NCBI GenBank assembly: GCA_037951105.1
Contig: JBAMJV010009042.1
Location: 18,118 to 82,117 of the forward strand
Reading direction: 5' to 3'
DNA from: Echinarachnius parma
Taxonomy: Eukaryota > Echinodermata > Echinoidea > Clypeasteroida > Echinarachniidae
DNA length: 64,000 nt
This document shows, piece after piece, positions 12,606-25,200 of the stretch. The translations under genes and the position numbers were made by a program. The first letter of the stretch is position 1, and each line of letters begins with the position of its first letter. The notes below the pieces were generated by a model that had not been told where the DNA came from, did not search any database, and saw nothing but the letters and a program-made list of their open reading frames with translations.

Positions 12606-12889
12606 CATGTAGCTCTTCTCTGTAATGTAGTCGGTCCTAATTGAGTGATGAGACAAAGAAATGTCCAAATCACAAATACCCTTTTCACTGCACATGTTAA
12701 TTCTAATTTTGAATCGTTAGAAGTGATACATGATGTGGAAATTGTCTGATGCAAGCCTAAGTAGTTGCTAGGTGACCTTTACAAATGGACAGGGAAGGGG
12801 AACCTCGCCAGGAGCAGTCCTGATGAAGTGATGGAGTGATCAAAGAGATGACCAAGTCACAAATACCGTTTCCCTTTTCACATATTATC

Positions 12890-12960
12890 ATTTTGTATGT
12901 ATAGATCTAAATTTGAATCATTTCATTTTGTATGTATAGATCTAAATTTGAATCATTTCA
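12890..12960 (+). repeat. Two-copy 35-bp tandem repeat
   Basis: attttgtatgtatagatc and taaatttgaatcatttc are repeated head to tail with a 35-base offset, with no visible differences between the copies. It is a recent short duplication. Confidence 0.85.
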
Positions 12961-13105
12961 GAAATGATGCATGATGCAAGCTTCTAGACGTTTACATCGC
13001 TTCAATCTTCATTATATTGTAAGGTCAAGATGAGCTATTTAACAGGCATTTTGCCTGTTTTAATTGTCATGGTGAATTGTCTGTAAGCAAACTCTACTGC
13101 TTTAA

Positions 13106-13897
13106 AGGGATCTAGTAACGTTGGCCGAATAATCAAAATGTGATTTGAATTCTAGTGGTTCCCTCATACCTCGTTGCATTTGTATTAACAATAGAACCAT
13201 GTGACTGACAGGTTTCGGTTTTTCGATTTCCCTTTTGTTAAAAAGATATTTACAATTGAAGTGCTCAGTTGATAAACTATCCACTGGATAGTCGTAACCA
13301 TGTATAAAGTCAGTGCAGAGCACCCATTTCAAAATGTTGATTCTAGTCTAAATATAGAGACATAAATGCACAGGTATAGGGATTACCAGTATGATGATAA
13401 TGTGAGAAAAGGATTGTATTATTTGTAGTCCCTGAGAAAAGTAAATTGACTTGTAAGATTACACAAAGTACAGGCAAACACTGGAATAAGTGTGCATGTA
13501 GAAGTCTTTTAAAGGTACTAAGTATTAGTAACATTGTCCAAATCCTTAAAATCCAATTGGAATTCTAGCGGTTCGCTCATAATTTGTTTTATTTGTATTA
13601 ACAATCAAAGCATGGGACAGGTTTAGGTTTTTCAAATTTCCATTTCGTTCAAAAGATATTTACGATTGAAGTGTTAGGATATTAAATTACCTACGGGACT
13701 TTTCCAGCCGTGTACAAAGTAAGTGCAATGAGTAAGAGAATATCACTTTGCATTTTCGCTCATTTCTCGCCAAAATAACATCCAATTAACTTGAAATTTT
13801 CACACATTACTTTCGGGACATATCAGATCACACATTATACACATTTTATTAACCACGCATCACTTTTTGCACTTGTCAACAAAGTTACTAGATCCCT
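13106..13897 (+). mobile_element. TTAA-type MITE, family D copy 1, with internal duplication
   Basis: TTAA at 13102-13105 and 13898-13901 flanks AGGGATCTAGTAAC... and ...GTTACTAGATCCCT. The interior contains two tandem versions of the 5' part: aattctagtggttccctcat, acaggtttcggtttttc and aaaagatatttacaattgaagtg recur from about 13555. This makes it longer (792 bp) than the 36638 copy (293 bp). Confidence 0.85.
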
Positions 13898-14460
13898 TTA
13901 ATACCAATCATTGGGTGGATTTGCGATTGAAAACAAATGGAGTTTTATTGTTCGGATTCCAATAGTTGCTTGGTGTGTTCCTCTGCTGCCATTGTTAATT
14001 GTTTTGCATGCTTGAACAGGTTCTGTGTGATGTTTGAATGTAGCACTGGCAGATATCGGAACACTATGTGAATACCTGTTAGAAATTTAACTTCTTTTCC
14101 CATTCTCTTTAGATACAAAGTATTGTCCATGCTGGCTATGTCTGTCAAACAAGTAAAACCAAGACATAACACTGGGAAGCCATTTTTTTAAAAGGCAAAA
14201 TCCTACATTCAGGCCCAGGTCATTGAGAAATTCAGGCCCCTTCTAATAAATTGGGCATTGGGACTCAGTTTGTAGGCCTTGACTTATAGTTGAAGCTCAC
14301 TGGCATCACGACTTGTAATAAAATCATTTTTTATAGCCCCAAACCAGAAGTGAGTGGCCCAAAAGAAATTAAAAATATACAAGTACATGAAATATCTTTT
14401 CCATTGATATGTTTCTGTCTCACATTTTCCCCTTTCCTCCCCTCATTGTATTGCTAAAGG

Positions 14461-14700
14461 CCCAGTCCCATACTGACGATTTTCACGGCGACTCGCAACG
14501 ATTTACTAGAACGAATCGACTCGACTCGATTTAGCCATGGTTTTGGGCATGGGCTTTTGTAATACCTATTCATCAGGGGGATGAATGAATAGATCATCCC
14601 CCAGTTGAATGGGTATTAATGACAGATCTACGCCCATGGTTTTGGGGAAGAACCGATACGATGTAATACGATGCAACACGACCTAAGCGATTTTCTTGAC
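14461..14700 (+). mobile_element. Inverted-end element split by an 87-bp palindromic insertion
   Basis: ggcccagtcccatactgacg with cgactcgactcgattt-like sequence is broken at 14548-14634. The insertion is a hairpin-like stretch (cccatggg ends, aatacctattcatcaggggg and cccccagttgaatgggtatt inside). The flanks share catggttttggg on both sides (14536-14547, 14635-14646), a 12-bp apparent target duplication. The right limit of the outer element is not clear. Confidence 0.55.
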
Positions 14701-17103
14701 GAACTTGGATCATTCTAAAAGCACTCTGATTGATTTTTGGATTTTAAGACCACCTGCAGAAAGTCATAATTTTCTAACAAACACGACTGGGAGGAACGTA
14801 CATCAGCAACAATTCACGAACAGGTGATTGAATCGGAAGTTCAGAACTGAATATCCAATGCCAATTTATAATGTTTCTCTGAAAAATCGATCGACTTGAC
14901 ATTTCTTAAAGAGTTCTATAGAATGTTATTAATCCATGACCTCTGGAATCTGGTTCTATGGAACATTCAAAATGTAGTAGTACCGTTAATCCATTAGTAG
15001 TTAACCCATTGAAAACAATTTTATTTCTAGAGGTATAAAAGTCTTGAATATTTCTGTGACCAGTCTTGACTGGGTTTATTACTTATCTGAGTTGGCAGTT
15101 ATGAGTCCTTTCATTCCCTCATTACTTGAAGAAAAAACCTGATCGTTCAGCGGTTCAGTCTCAATTGCAGCCCATAATCGTTAACCTTTTGAATGAAAAG
15201 CATCGAATAATACAGCAGGCGAATGGAACTTAGAACATAATCAACCTGAATTGTGTACAGGGGTCTATAATGATGTTGTGCGCGAGTTTGTGTGTTGCTT
15301 GTCTTTATTTTGTCTTTTTTGAGTTGTAAGTTTTAAGATATGTACAATTTTGTATTAGTTCTTGTCTTTAGGTTAGTTTGTTCTTTATAGAAGAACTTTA
15401 TCAAATACAAATAAAAATTTTTAAAATGAATTTGAACCTAATTTTAAAGGTTAGATTGTTTTTGTATACAGTGTAGAACTATAACATTAACTATAGGGGA
15501 AACCTGAAGTTGGGCCTTTTTATTATTTATTTGTTACTTTGAACCTAAATTTGTGAAATGGTTTGGAAACCAGATTAGTTTTAGGTTTTGTTTGTCCCAA
15601 TTCCTGGTGATTTGTTGGAACACGTGCACTCATTTATAGAACTCAGGAATAGGAAAACATAATACCGGTCTGCATTTGAAAGATATTTGCTGAGCCAACT
15701 TTTTCTTCCTTCATTGATGATTTGCAACATTTCAGAAGTTGACTGGAATCTGACCTCATTTCATATTCTCTAGAAGTAGATTTTTTTTTTTTTTCGTTGG
15801 CTACTTTTGTATAGAAGTCCACTAGCTAAACAAAATTAGTGTGGAGCCCTGCATATTCATGTATTCTACTGGATATATCACACAGTCCTCTCCTATACAT
15901 GTAATGTGCAGTATTCTGAAAGTTCATTGGTTGTGTAAATTCAGGTAAGGGTTAGCACTAGCTGGCAGGCAGGCGGGTATAATGCCAAGATGAACTCCTA
16001 CGCAGTCCCCAACCAACCAACTGTTCCTATCCAGTCAATGCCCTCCTGACATTTAACAACATTTCTTCTCCCTAATACTTTGTACTAGGTATTTTTTTTC
16101 CTGAACCATTTTTAATATTTCACCATTTCGATGCCCTGGTGAAGTGGTTGTGGAAGCGTGTGCGTGTTGCACATTGTACTCTTTCATTCTCCTTTCTATT
16201 TACCGACTCCAAAGCAGGTTTAATACTTAACCCATACTAGATTTTGAATTACCCTTAAAGTTATACAGGACCCTACCCGGTTCCTGTTCTATCTAGGCAA
16301 GGTGTTAAGAGTTAAGACCATCTTAGGCACATTCAGAACTTGTGGAAATTAGTTAGTTTAACTTTGGGCTTAGAGAGTAAATAGTGACTGTTTTTTCTTC
16401 TTCTGCATTTCAATGTGTCAAAATATTCGTTCACAACAATAATAATTCAGTCTTAATAATATTACAAGTATATATCTCTAGATCTATATGACGGCTTTAA
16501 ATTTCAATCATGCCTCAGATAGTGGCATTGAAGTGGCATTGTGAGGAATGACACCCACTCCGTGCATGCAGTGCAAAATTTCCACAAATAATCGTAACAA
16601 AATATGGTTTATTGTTCTGATGGTGACTGATGACCCGTCTAGGAAATCAATCTGTCTTTGGCCATCCATGCAAGTCTCTGTTTGGAAACCATCGTAAAAC
16701 GTAAACGTATACTACTGTTTTGCTAAAAACGAACTTCACCCGAAAGGTTGTCCCGGTAGTAATGTGAAGAGCTTGTTTGTGTATTGTGCTATCGTAAACT
16801 CAACTCGCCAGTTTTCCCTCCTTGAAGAGAAATCCAGTATCAGCTGGTTTTATATTATGTCAAGACAAAAGAAACTGGATGGGTTATTGGGTTGCCTTTC
16901 TTTGTCAGTATGTAAAACGAGCACTACCTCTACTACTCTTGCTTCTGGCATTCTGCTCTTCAGCTCATGGAGGAAAATATTACATTTATTTAAAATCAGC
17001 TTTTTAAAGTCTCAATTGTTCTAAATTTCTAACAAACTTAAATGTATAATATCAATTTTTCAATTGCTCTAAACAAAAATTGCTAGGTGAGATAAGTTAT
17101 TTT

Positions 17104-17172
17104 ATGATTGAAAAAGAGCAAAGAAAATGGGATTCCAACAGGAATCCCATTTTTTGTTGGCCCTTTTTCAAT
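17104..17172 (+). repeat. Near-perfect hairpin
   Basis: attgaaaaagagcaaagaaa, then atgggattcc, loop aaca, ggaatcccat, and then tttttgttggccctttttcaat. The arms pair over about 30 bases. The 5' arm resembles gaaaatgagcaaagaaaatag beside the tRNA-like repeat at 19230, so this is probably a folded remnant of that repeat family rather than a microRNA gene. Confidence 0.55.
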
Positions 17173-17393
17173 CACATTATATATTTCTGGTCAGTTTCTC
17201 TATATGTTTGAATAAGTTATTTTAGGCGGTTTTCTCAGTCAGACGACAGACAGTTAATTGAAAATGTCAACTCAACAACTTTTCTCCTTGAACAGATATC
17301 TCGGATACCAACTGTTTGTAATATAATCTGATCCACAATTTGCGCTAATGTTGAGTTACAACAGTTAGTGTCATCACCATGTCAGTTACTTGT

Positions 17394-17576
17394 GGGGGCT
17401 CGGGGAGATTAACCCCTTGAAATGCCAACAGAGCTCCTTAAAATCATAACAGATCCCCCTTAGATATAGATATAAAGATAATATACATTTATTTCAATGC
17501 AAAACTAATTTTAGAGTGCTGTTAGCTTGAAAAGTAGTCTCCCCCCCCCCCCCCCCCCCCAAAAAAAAAAAAAAAA
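17394..17576 (+). repeat. Dispersed repeat W, copy 3, ending in poly-C then poly-A
   Basis: gctcggggagattaaccccttgaaatgcc, aaaatcataacagatccccct and gcttgaaaagtagtct are followed by about 20 C and 17 A. It has the same block order as 8861-9045. Confidence 0.65.
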
Positions 17577-18699
17577 ATCCCTGATGTCTTTCTGTTTGAA
17601 CATTTGAGGTCAGTGTTCTCAACAAGTGGTTTGAACTCCAAATCACCCTTGTGAATGTGACATACATGTTTACAAACATGTACATGTAATACTGTGTCTT
17701 GCAAGTTACATGAAGAAATGCCATGAAATGTATAATTCAATACAAGTAATATTTTGACCTTAAATGTACTTTTGAAAGGTTCATTGAAGCATTTTGACTA
17801 GCCCCGACTCCCAAAAATATTGATTCATGAGAATGTTATAATTTATGTTTTTGTGGGGACAGTAAACATGTCAACTACCATACATGCAGAGAAATTGCTT
17901 TGCTAAGTCACTACATCTAAGTAAAGAATTTTCCGCCATTATTGTTTCTGAATTTGAAATTGTTATTGAATAGCATCAAATTTGTATTTACTTTACTTGA
18001 AATTTTGGTTGTTTTCTGTAAGTGCAGAGTATTAATAAACAAGCTATTTTCAGTGACGGGAAATTGCTAAATGCTATTTTAATACACAAACATTTTCAAC
18101 CATAAATACATTACTTTTGAATGTGAAATCGTTTATTGACTAGCATCAAATGTTTATATACTTCACTTGAAAGTTTGTTATTTTCTGTTAGTGCAGCGTG
18201 TTTTGTAATTAATGGCATGCACTTGTAAACAAGTCAACTCCCAAGATGGGAAATTTGCGGTGAACGGAACGTGTGCAGCCCTCGTAATTTGTAATTTCAT
18301 TAGTCTATTAAGTTTTCTTTAGATTTGCGCAATTCAAGGCCAGCCAGCTACTCGATTGAGAGAAGGGAACACTTGTACTCTCTGAAAAGAAACGGGGAAC
18401 CAAGTCAACCAACGTAATTTTGCATTTGATAAGTTCCCTTGTTTTGCCAATGTTGGCGTACTGTGTGTATTGTACATTAATTCAAATGCCATTTCATAAT
18501 GGGACACTAAAATGTTTAAAGAAATGCGTAGATGATAAACAGTTCCACAGCTCTCATAGCTTTTGCCAGCCTTTCCATAGATCTTAGTTGTTAAATTCGA
18601 CTTTTGGGAATGATAATGATAATCTTGTATTTTAATGTCTTTGGTCTTTGCGTACATCGTACAGCGTAGAATCTTTTTGACTTGTATCATATTTGCATG

Positions 18700-18775
18700 T
18701 TATATACAGGGATGCATAATTTGGGCCATGTACACGTACATAGGACTTCACTACTAAACTGCTTTTCAAGAATCA
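18700..18775 (+). pseudogene. Decayed copy of CDC14 exon 19083 (copy a)
   Basis: The acceptor-like tatatacag is followed by ggatgcataatttgggcc, then sequence alignable with the first roughly 60 nt of the true exon. Read in the exon frame it gives RDA-stop-FGPCT and further stops, so it cannot be used as coding sequence. It lies 373 bp upstream of the true exon, in the same orientation. Confidence 0.8.
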
Positions 18776-18854
18776 ATTAATTACGTTTGTTGACCTTGTG
18801 TTCATTAATGATAATGTTGTAAGTCTTTGTATTTATTTTTTCACTAACAATAAT

Positions 18855-18893
18855 GTTGAATTTTTTTTTCATACAGGGATACATTGGATACAC
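18855..18893 (+). pseudogene. Short second copy of the CDC14 exon-19083 acceptor
   Basis: A T-rich tract and catacagggatacat repeat the acceptor and first exon bases. Similarity ends within about 10 bases, where a J-type (GCCCGATCGGGC) repeat fragment begins. It could be a duplicated exon start or a target-site duplication made by that insertion. Confidence 0.55.
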
Positions 18894-19082
18894 TGGACTT
18901 TACTTGCCCGACTGATAAACAAAAATTAACAGAAATTTGATTCTTAGTTTGGGGTCACTCAATTCTGATTTAGGGTCAGCAAAATTGAATAAATCTCTAT
19001 TTCACTTGCCCACCTGGGCCTCAATGAAAAAAGGTTTATTGCATAATGTTTTATTTCTTTGTATTTATTTCATTGCATACAG

Positions 19083-19212
19083 GGATGCATCGTTTGGGCC
19101 GTGCACGTACAACCTCACGCTACTAGACTGCTTGAAGGGGCTGGACAAGGCGGTCGCACACAATTTCCTTGACTTTGAGAACTTTGATGTGGAGGAGTAC
19201 GAACACTACGAG
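19083..19212 (+). CDS. CDC14: CDC14 exon (first one visible), junction of the N-terminal and catalytic domains
   Basis: The acceptor is cattgcatacag before 19083 and the donor is gag|gtaagt at 19213. The first base completes an Arg codon begun in an unseen upstream exon; the exon ends in phase 0. It encodes (R)[19 protein letters not shown] through [10 protein letters not shown], matching the conserved RDASFG and [11 protein letters not shown] stretches of CDC14. The upstream coding sequence should end in phase 2 with AG or CG at its donor, and no such exon was recognised in 1-19082. Two decayed copies of the acceptor and exon start lie just upstream (18710 and 18877). Confidence 0.95.
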
Positions 19213-22200
19213 GTAAGTTATCATTGTAATTGAAAATGAAAATGAGCAAAGAAAATAGAGCTTCCCCAGGATTTGAACCCGAGACCTATGGCAGGGCTCG
19301 ACACTAGCACTTGCCCGCTTGCCTGGGGCAAGTAAAACTTGGTGTTGGGAAAGTGAAATGTCATAAATTGTCTGGTTTGCTTGCCCGATCGGGCAACTAA
19401 ATAATTGTTCAGCTATGAGAGAATAATTTCATTTCTTACATCTAGAGTAAACCTTCAAAATATATTGATTTTACTTGCCAGGAAGGAGGGCCAGTAGAGA
19501 AAAAAGTTAGTGTGGAGGCTTGCCTATGGATTGCTGGAAGGGTGCTCTTACTCGGTGCTTGAAATTAGCATAGGCCCACTGGTCCGGGGCCACTAAAAAA
19601 TTGGCTCTGGGCCACCAAATTTAATTAATCCTAAATTCTACTGGCCCGATCGGGCAAGCACATGTCACAGAATTTGTTATGTTTTTCTTTGTTTGGGGCC
19701 AACAGATATAGGTTTCGTTCGGGCCACTAGAAGTTGACAAATCTTGTTTTTACTTGCCCGACTGGGCCACAAGGCAAAAATGTTAATTTCTAGCATTGTG
19801 GAAGAGTTACTGACTGAGCTAGAAAGCTCCTGTGAAGTTTGTTGAACCCTTTTCAATGCCCATGAGGCGTGATGGTCATAAACTATAATAAACCTGATAG
19901 TTAGGCGGCTAAGGCTAATAATTGTGCACTTTTTGAAGAAAGCATGAAAGTCCTACCATATAATCTCCAGGATATGAGAATTATTTTCCCCCGTGGAAGT
20001 TCGCTGAATTTGACCTCAAGTGACCTTTAGAGGTCATGACCTTTTCCTTCCCTTTTTCGCCATTTTGGGGGTTATTTTACTTGCTTCTCCTATATTTTGT
20101 TCTGAATATAATTATAGCAAGTATACTCGGATCCGTAGGGAGACAGTGGTCTTGTTAGATGTCGGGGTCATGAAGTCAAAGGTCATATAGCACATTATTT
20201 ACATTAGTCGTGTAAATGGTCCTATTAATAATAATAATAATAATAATGCATTTATATAGCGCATTTTCCATATAGAATGTTCAAATGCGCTTAAATAATT
20301 ACTTAAATTATTATTACCCATGGTCATCGGGTACATATCAAACCTACACAATGATATTGCGTACTTTCTCAACTCCCCGGGGAGCATACTAGCCAAGCTG
20401 CCACTGATGATGGCATGTATCATGCCTGGAGACCTTTATTAGCCCAATTTATTTTGTTTATTCATGTACTAAATGGTTTCTATAGAAAATTTAGCGAGAT
20501 TGCCACATTGGCTTTTTTTATAACCATTATTAAGATAATTAGCTAATTTGCATAACTCCGAAATAAATTAAGAGGTCAGTATCTATCTAGGAATAATAAC
20601 GCCAGTAATTAAAACAGCTATTTTAAGGTATTTTGGGACAGGCAATCCAGTTCCAATGCTCATTTGCATGTGATATATGGGCAACACCCAGAAATCATAG
20701 ATGTATGCCCCTAACTTGCATATTCATGAATATTATTGATTTTCAGTGGTTATCGCATGTAATGAGCAAACATTACAAGTAATTATTTTTCAATCATATT
20801 CTAATTATGTATTAAAGGTATTTCAACTTGGTTGCCACATTGGCAACCTCTGACATCCCATATAATTAGCATAATTAAGTAATTAACCTAATTTGCATAT
20901 TCTTAGAAATGTATAGTATATTGGAAACCCGGAAAGTAAAAATGACAAGTAAAACCACTTTTCCAAGGTTTAGGGGGCAACAAATCCATTTATAATACCT
21001 ATTTCCTCATATCACCATGGCAACCTCATTAAATCCAAGATGGCTGCTCCCAAAATTACAAATGTTATGATACACAAGTTGGTTATTCTGGTTATGTTTC
21101 ATCGAGATGATGACTTTTTGACTTTCAAATTATTGGAATTGGCAACTAGAATACTGGAGGCACAATTAAGTTCGTTTCTTACATTGAAACAGGGTATAAT
21201 GAAATAAATGTGTTAATATTGGTAAATATAATTTTTCCTTTAAAAAGCGAAAGGCGGGCATCTTGGATTTACATGGGTTGCCATGGTGATACGCCGATTT
21301 GAATATATCATAAATGGATTTGTTGCCCCCCGTGGAAAAAGTGGTGTTACTCGTCATTTTTACCTTCTGAATTTGCAATATATATACACACATTTTCATG
21401 ATTTAGTAGAATATGCAAATTAGATAAAAAGCCTAATTTTGCTCTTTATATCCATTTTTAGAGATTGCGAAGGTGGCAACCAAGCTGAAATATCTTTAAT
21501 ACACATTTATAATATGATTTCGTGTTATTTCTGCTGATTATAGGCTGTAGCTACTGAAATTCAATAATATTATTAAATATGCAAATTAGGGACAGCCATC
21601 TTTGATTTCAGGGTGTTACCCATATAGCACATGCAGATGAGCATCGGAAATGGATTCCTTACACCCTAATAGCCTGAAATTAGTGTTTTTTATTACTATA
21701 GTATTATACTATTCATACTGTAGATATAAACTGACCTCTGAAATTATTTCATAATTATGCAATTATCTAATTATTTTATAATGCTTATAGATAAAATGCC
21801 CGAAGTTGCGAAGGTGGCAACTTCACTGATTGTGTTAGTTTTTTTAAAGGTGCCAAAAGGCTTAATGGCACTTTGAGGGCCTGTATTTTTAAAAACATAC
21901 TGAACTGAAAACTTATTTTTGTATTTTCTTATAGCATCCACCTAGATTGATCTCCCATACCTTAACGAAAATATTTGGACTTCCCTTTATATAGGTCAGA
22001 TAACCCTAAAGGGCCAATTGTTAACGGAAATTTGTCAACCAAAAATGGGTTAAATTATGTTCAGGTATAAAAAAACACTAACAGATTTTTTTGTTTTTTT
22101 ATTTGTTGATAATTATGAACGAGTGTGAGTTAAACTTTCAGAAAATTAACGGCGCTTAATATGTAAAGTAATATTTTGACAGTACAATGCCATCAAAATT

Positions 22201-25200
22201 GGTGTTTCGGACGTTACATCCTCCGTTAACAATTTAACCCCTCATTACCCCTACCAGTATCATAATTTATTGAAATGATATCAGTATGAAAATTGAACTA
22301 ACAGTTTCCTCATCATGTTGCCTAAAAGGGAAATGCCTGATTTCTTAAGCCAGCGATTAACAAAAAAAAAAACATGAAATGCACACATGCTCTCATTTTC
22401 CGTTAACAATTTTGTAACGTCCGAAACAATATTTCTTTAGAAATAATTTTTAAAAGGGGGATAACACAAACAATTATTTATCTCAGTTTTGAAGAGACTT
22501 GATGTACCTTCCCATCACAGAAAAAAAAAATGCAATAAACTTATTGTATTATGATTATATCTTTAAAGTTAACTTTCCGTTAACATTTGTAACGTCCGAA
22601 ACAAATGTAACGTCCGAAACCAAAAATGTAACTTATAAGCTCATAAGTCACAGGAAAGGGCACATTATATGAATCAATCATCATAATATAAAATAGTATT
22701 CATTTTGAAACAAATTTACACATGAATTGGGTAATTAATTGGCAAAACTAATGTTTGAGATCAACCAATGTAAACAAATGTGTTTCGGACGTTACATGGG
22801 GTAATTGTTAACACAAAATTGATATTTTAGTGCATTTATTTTCAAAATGATAATATATGGTTATTATTATTCATTTAGATCATGTAAATGAAACATAATC
22901 ATCAAAATACATGATGCTTTAATAACATTTAGATGCTTAGTCTGCCCCAAATCCATATTTTCACCAATTTTTCATCGATTTTTCTCAGCTAATTTGTAAC
23001 CACTAAAGATTTACAAGACACTTGATATAGTGAATGATGTGACTAATCTACTTGGAACAATAACCTTTCTTTTGTGGAACTGATACACTACCTGCTGCAA
23101 CAACTCCTGTATTTTGTTTACCATTTACAGAATATTTTGTATGGTATTGTGAGCTTGTTTCGGACGTTACAAAATGGTGTTAACGCACATTTTGATTGCA
23201 CAAAAAATTCAATTTGGAACATTAAAAAAAGTACTATCTACATTTTTCATGATCTATATGCTTCCTGCTCCAAGCAAAAGTGTTTTGAAAAATAAATTAT
23301 CAGTTATTTGTCTCTGGGAAGGAACTTTTATTTATAAAATGTGAGGAATTGCTATTTTTGCCCCATAATTGTTCATGTTGTAAAGTACACACAGAACTAC
23401 ATGTATACTGATTTTGTTTTTTTGTATCACATCAAATGCATTGTTAGGTTGATTGCCTTTATAATGTTCTATAAGAAACAAATGTTAAGTCTCTGTTTCA
23501 TTATTCATTTAGTGGAAATATAGACATTTTCATTAACAGAGCCTTTTAGTGGTATACAAAAGTACAGTATATCTATGCTAAATTTACTCAAAGTTGCAAA
23601 ACATATTTTTTTCATATACTTAAACTTGATAAGAAGAAAATAATCTGCATTGATCCACATGTTTTACTGACACTAATTAAAATGTTAATCATTTGTATTA
23701 AAAAAATCCACATGTTAAAACAAGTTAGTTTTGAAATACTATATGGCATATATATGCCATGTAAACTATAGGTACAGTACATGTACACCAAGATAATTCC
23801 TTATCTTATTATTAAGGCAATTTCCAGAACATTACTGGTTTATGATCAATTACATTTTTGCGCAAGTCAGCTATGTTTGAAAAATGTAACCATATCTGCT
23901 GGAACAAATATATTTTCTTGACCATGACCTTATGTGGTACATACAAGTGTACTGTACATGTGCCATTATAACTTGAATTTGAGGTTTTGCTAATATCATA
24001 TTGATCAGTAATGCATTTATGACAGTTATTCTAATTTTCGATAATAGTTTGATAATAGTTTGATAAAATTAGTTTGAGCTTCATGTTTTATCAAAATAAG
24101 AAAATGGAAAATTCAAATCATATACAATGTATGTCATTGTACAATTTACATATACAATGTACTTTTATCTTTTGTAAAATGATGAAGGAAACTCTGGAAA
24201 GTCACAACGATCATCCTTTGACTGTATATTAATAACAGTTTCTAATTGCATGTAATATTTGTACAAAATCTTGGATTTTGTCTATCAATATGGACTTCAT
24301 TCACTATCCCTTTCGTTGGGAGTTCAATTAATGCACATATTTATGGGTTTTGCTTGCAAAATCGTGCAAACAAAGCGAGTTAAGATATGTTTTGAAGTGA
24401 TGTTAACACCATGTAACGTCCGAAACAAAATCGGGTATGTCATAACATAATGCAACTTTACTACAATAAATTACAGATCACAATTCTCAAATTGTAGTTA
24501 TTCTAGTACTAGGTACACAGTACTTCATAATTTCACTAAAACCCTTAAAATTGTCTCTACTTTGGAGATCTGAACATATAATTATATATAAATCAAGTTT
24601 ACATGTACTGTACTGTACTATAATGTCTATGGTTGATTGAAGACCCCTTTCTGTGCTATGAAGTTAATTTGACCATTTCAAAGAAGAATTTGGATAGATT
24701 TACATCTAAACATATATTTTCTGTATTTAAATATTCCAAAATAGCAAAGATTTAAACCACAACTGGTCATAGAAGTGTAAAAAAGGGTAAATGTTAACAA
24801 TGTGTAACGTCCGAAACACATACAAGAATCAAATTGGAATTTTGTTTGCTAGTGTCTTGCTCCAATTTTATATCATGTAAATATGTCCTATCATGTATTG
24901 TTTCCATACAATAAGTTTGAACCAACAACAGTAAAAAAAATTTGCATTACAAAAACTTCAAATTGCAAAATTCAAATTTTAAGGCTATTTTTCACTTTAA
25001 AATGACCTAAAAACTAAAAATTTAAGAAACAGAAGCCCCGAAAATGACACACATGATGTCAGAAGCCCACTTTAATTATTTGTATTATTTGTAATGCCAT
25101 TTGGAATAGTAGGATTTTAGTATGGCAATGTGAACATATATCATTTTTTTTTTTTAAATATAGGAAATCCTAAATGTCCATAGATATTTCGCAGAATTGG

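Larger units (their letters stand above)
1..19082 (+). other. 5' intronic region of CDC14 (or intergenic DNA), repeat-filled
   Basis: No coding exon was recognised here. The upstream CDC14 exon, expected to encode a LIGAYAVIYLKK-like stretch ending in phase 2, was looked for by eye and not found. The region holds fold-back elements, TTAA elements, a hAT-like element and divergent tandem repeats, listed separately. I see nothing specific in 1040-2020, 4560-5270, 5410-6140, 6545-7000, 8560-8860, 9060-10100, 14830-17100 and 17580-18700, apart from AT-rich unique-looking sequence, homopolymers and small repeat fragments. Confidence 0.6.
19252..19900 (-). mobile_element. tRNA-derived SINE-like repeat, interrupted by two J elements
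   Basis: gagcttccccaggatttgaaccc at 19257-19280 and actgactgagctagaaagctc at about 19808-19830 are the two halves of the tRNA-like block seen intact at 26180-26253. Between them lie a J element (19292-19522) and a related element (about 19554-19796). A shared flank ending taataaacctga follows on the right. Read on the minus strand the block has the A-box-like TAGCTCAGTCAGT and the B-box GGTTCAAATCC. Confidence 0.7.

Noticed and set aside
16764-17024. Overlapping frames with a Leu-rich hydrophobic run (LPLLLLLLAF)
   Set aside because: Looks like a signal peptide but no continuation, splice donor in phase or homologous domain was found; overlapping frames are equally open.
18334-18690. 118-codon minus-strand frame near the first visible exon
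   Set aside because: No recognised domain, no splice or start context, and it adjoins the decayed exon copies; treated as chance.
1-19082. Missing upstream CDC14 exons inside the window
   Set aside because: I looked for the conserved stretch preceding RDASFG and for a phase-2 donor exon but could not identify one; they are probably upstream of the window. A translated search with a CDC14 N-terminus would decide.
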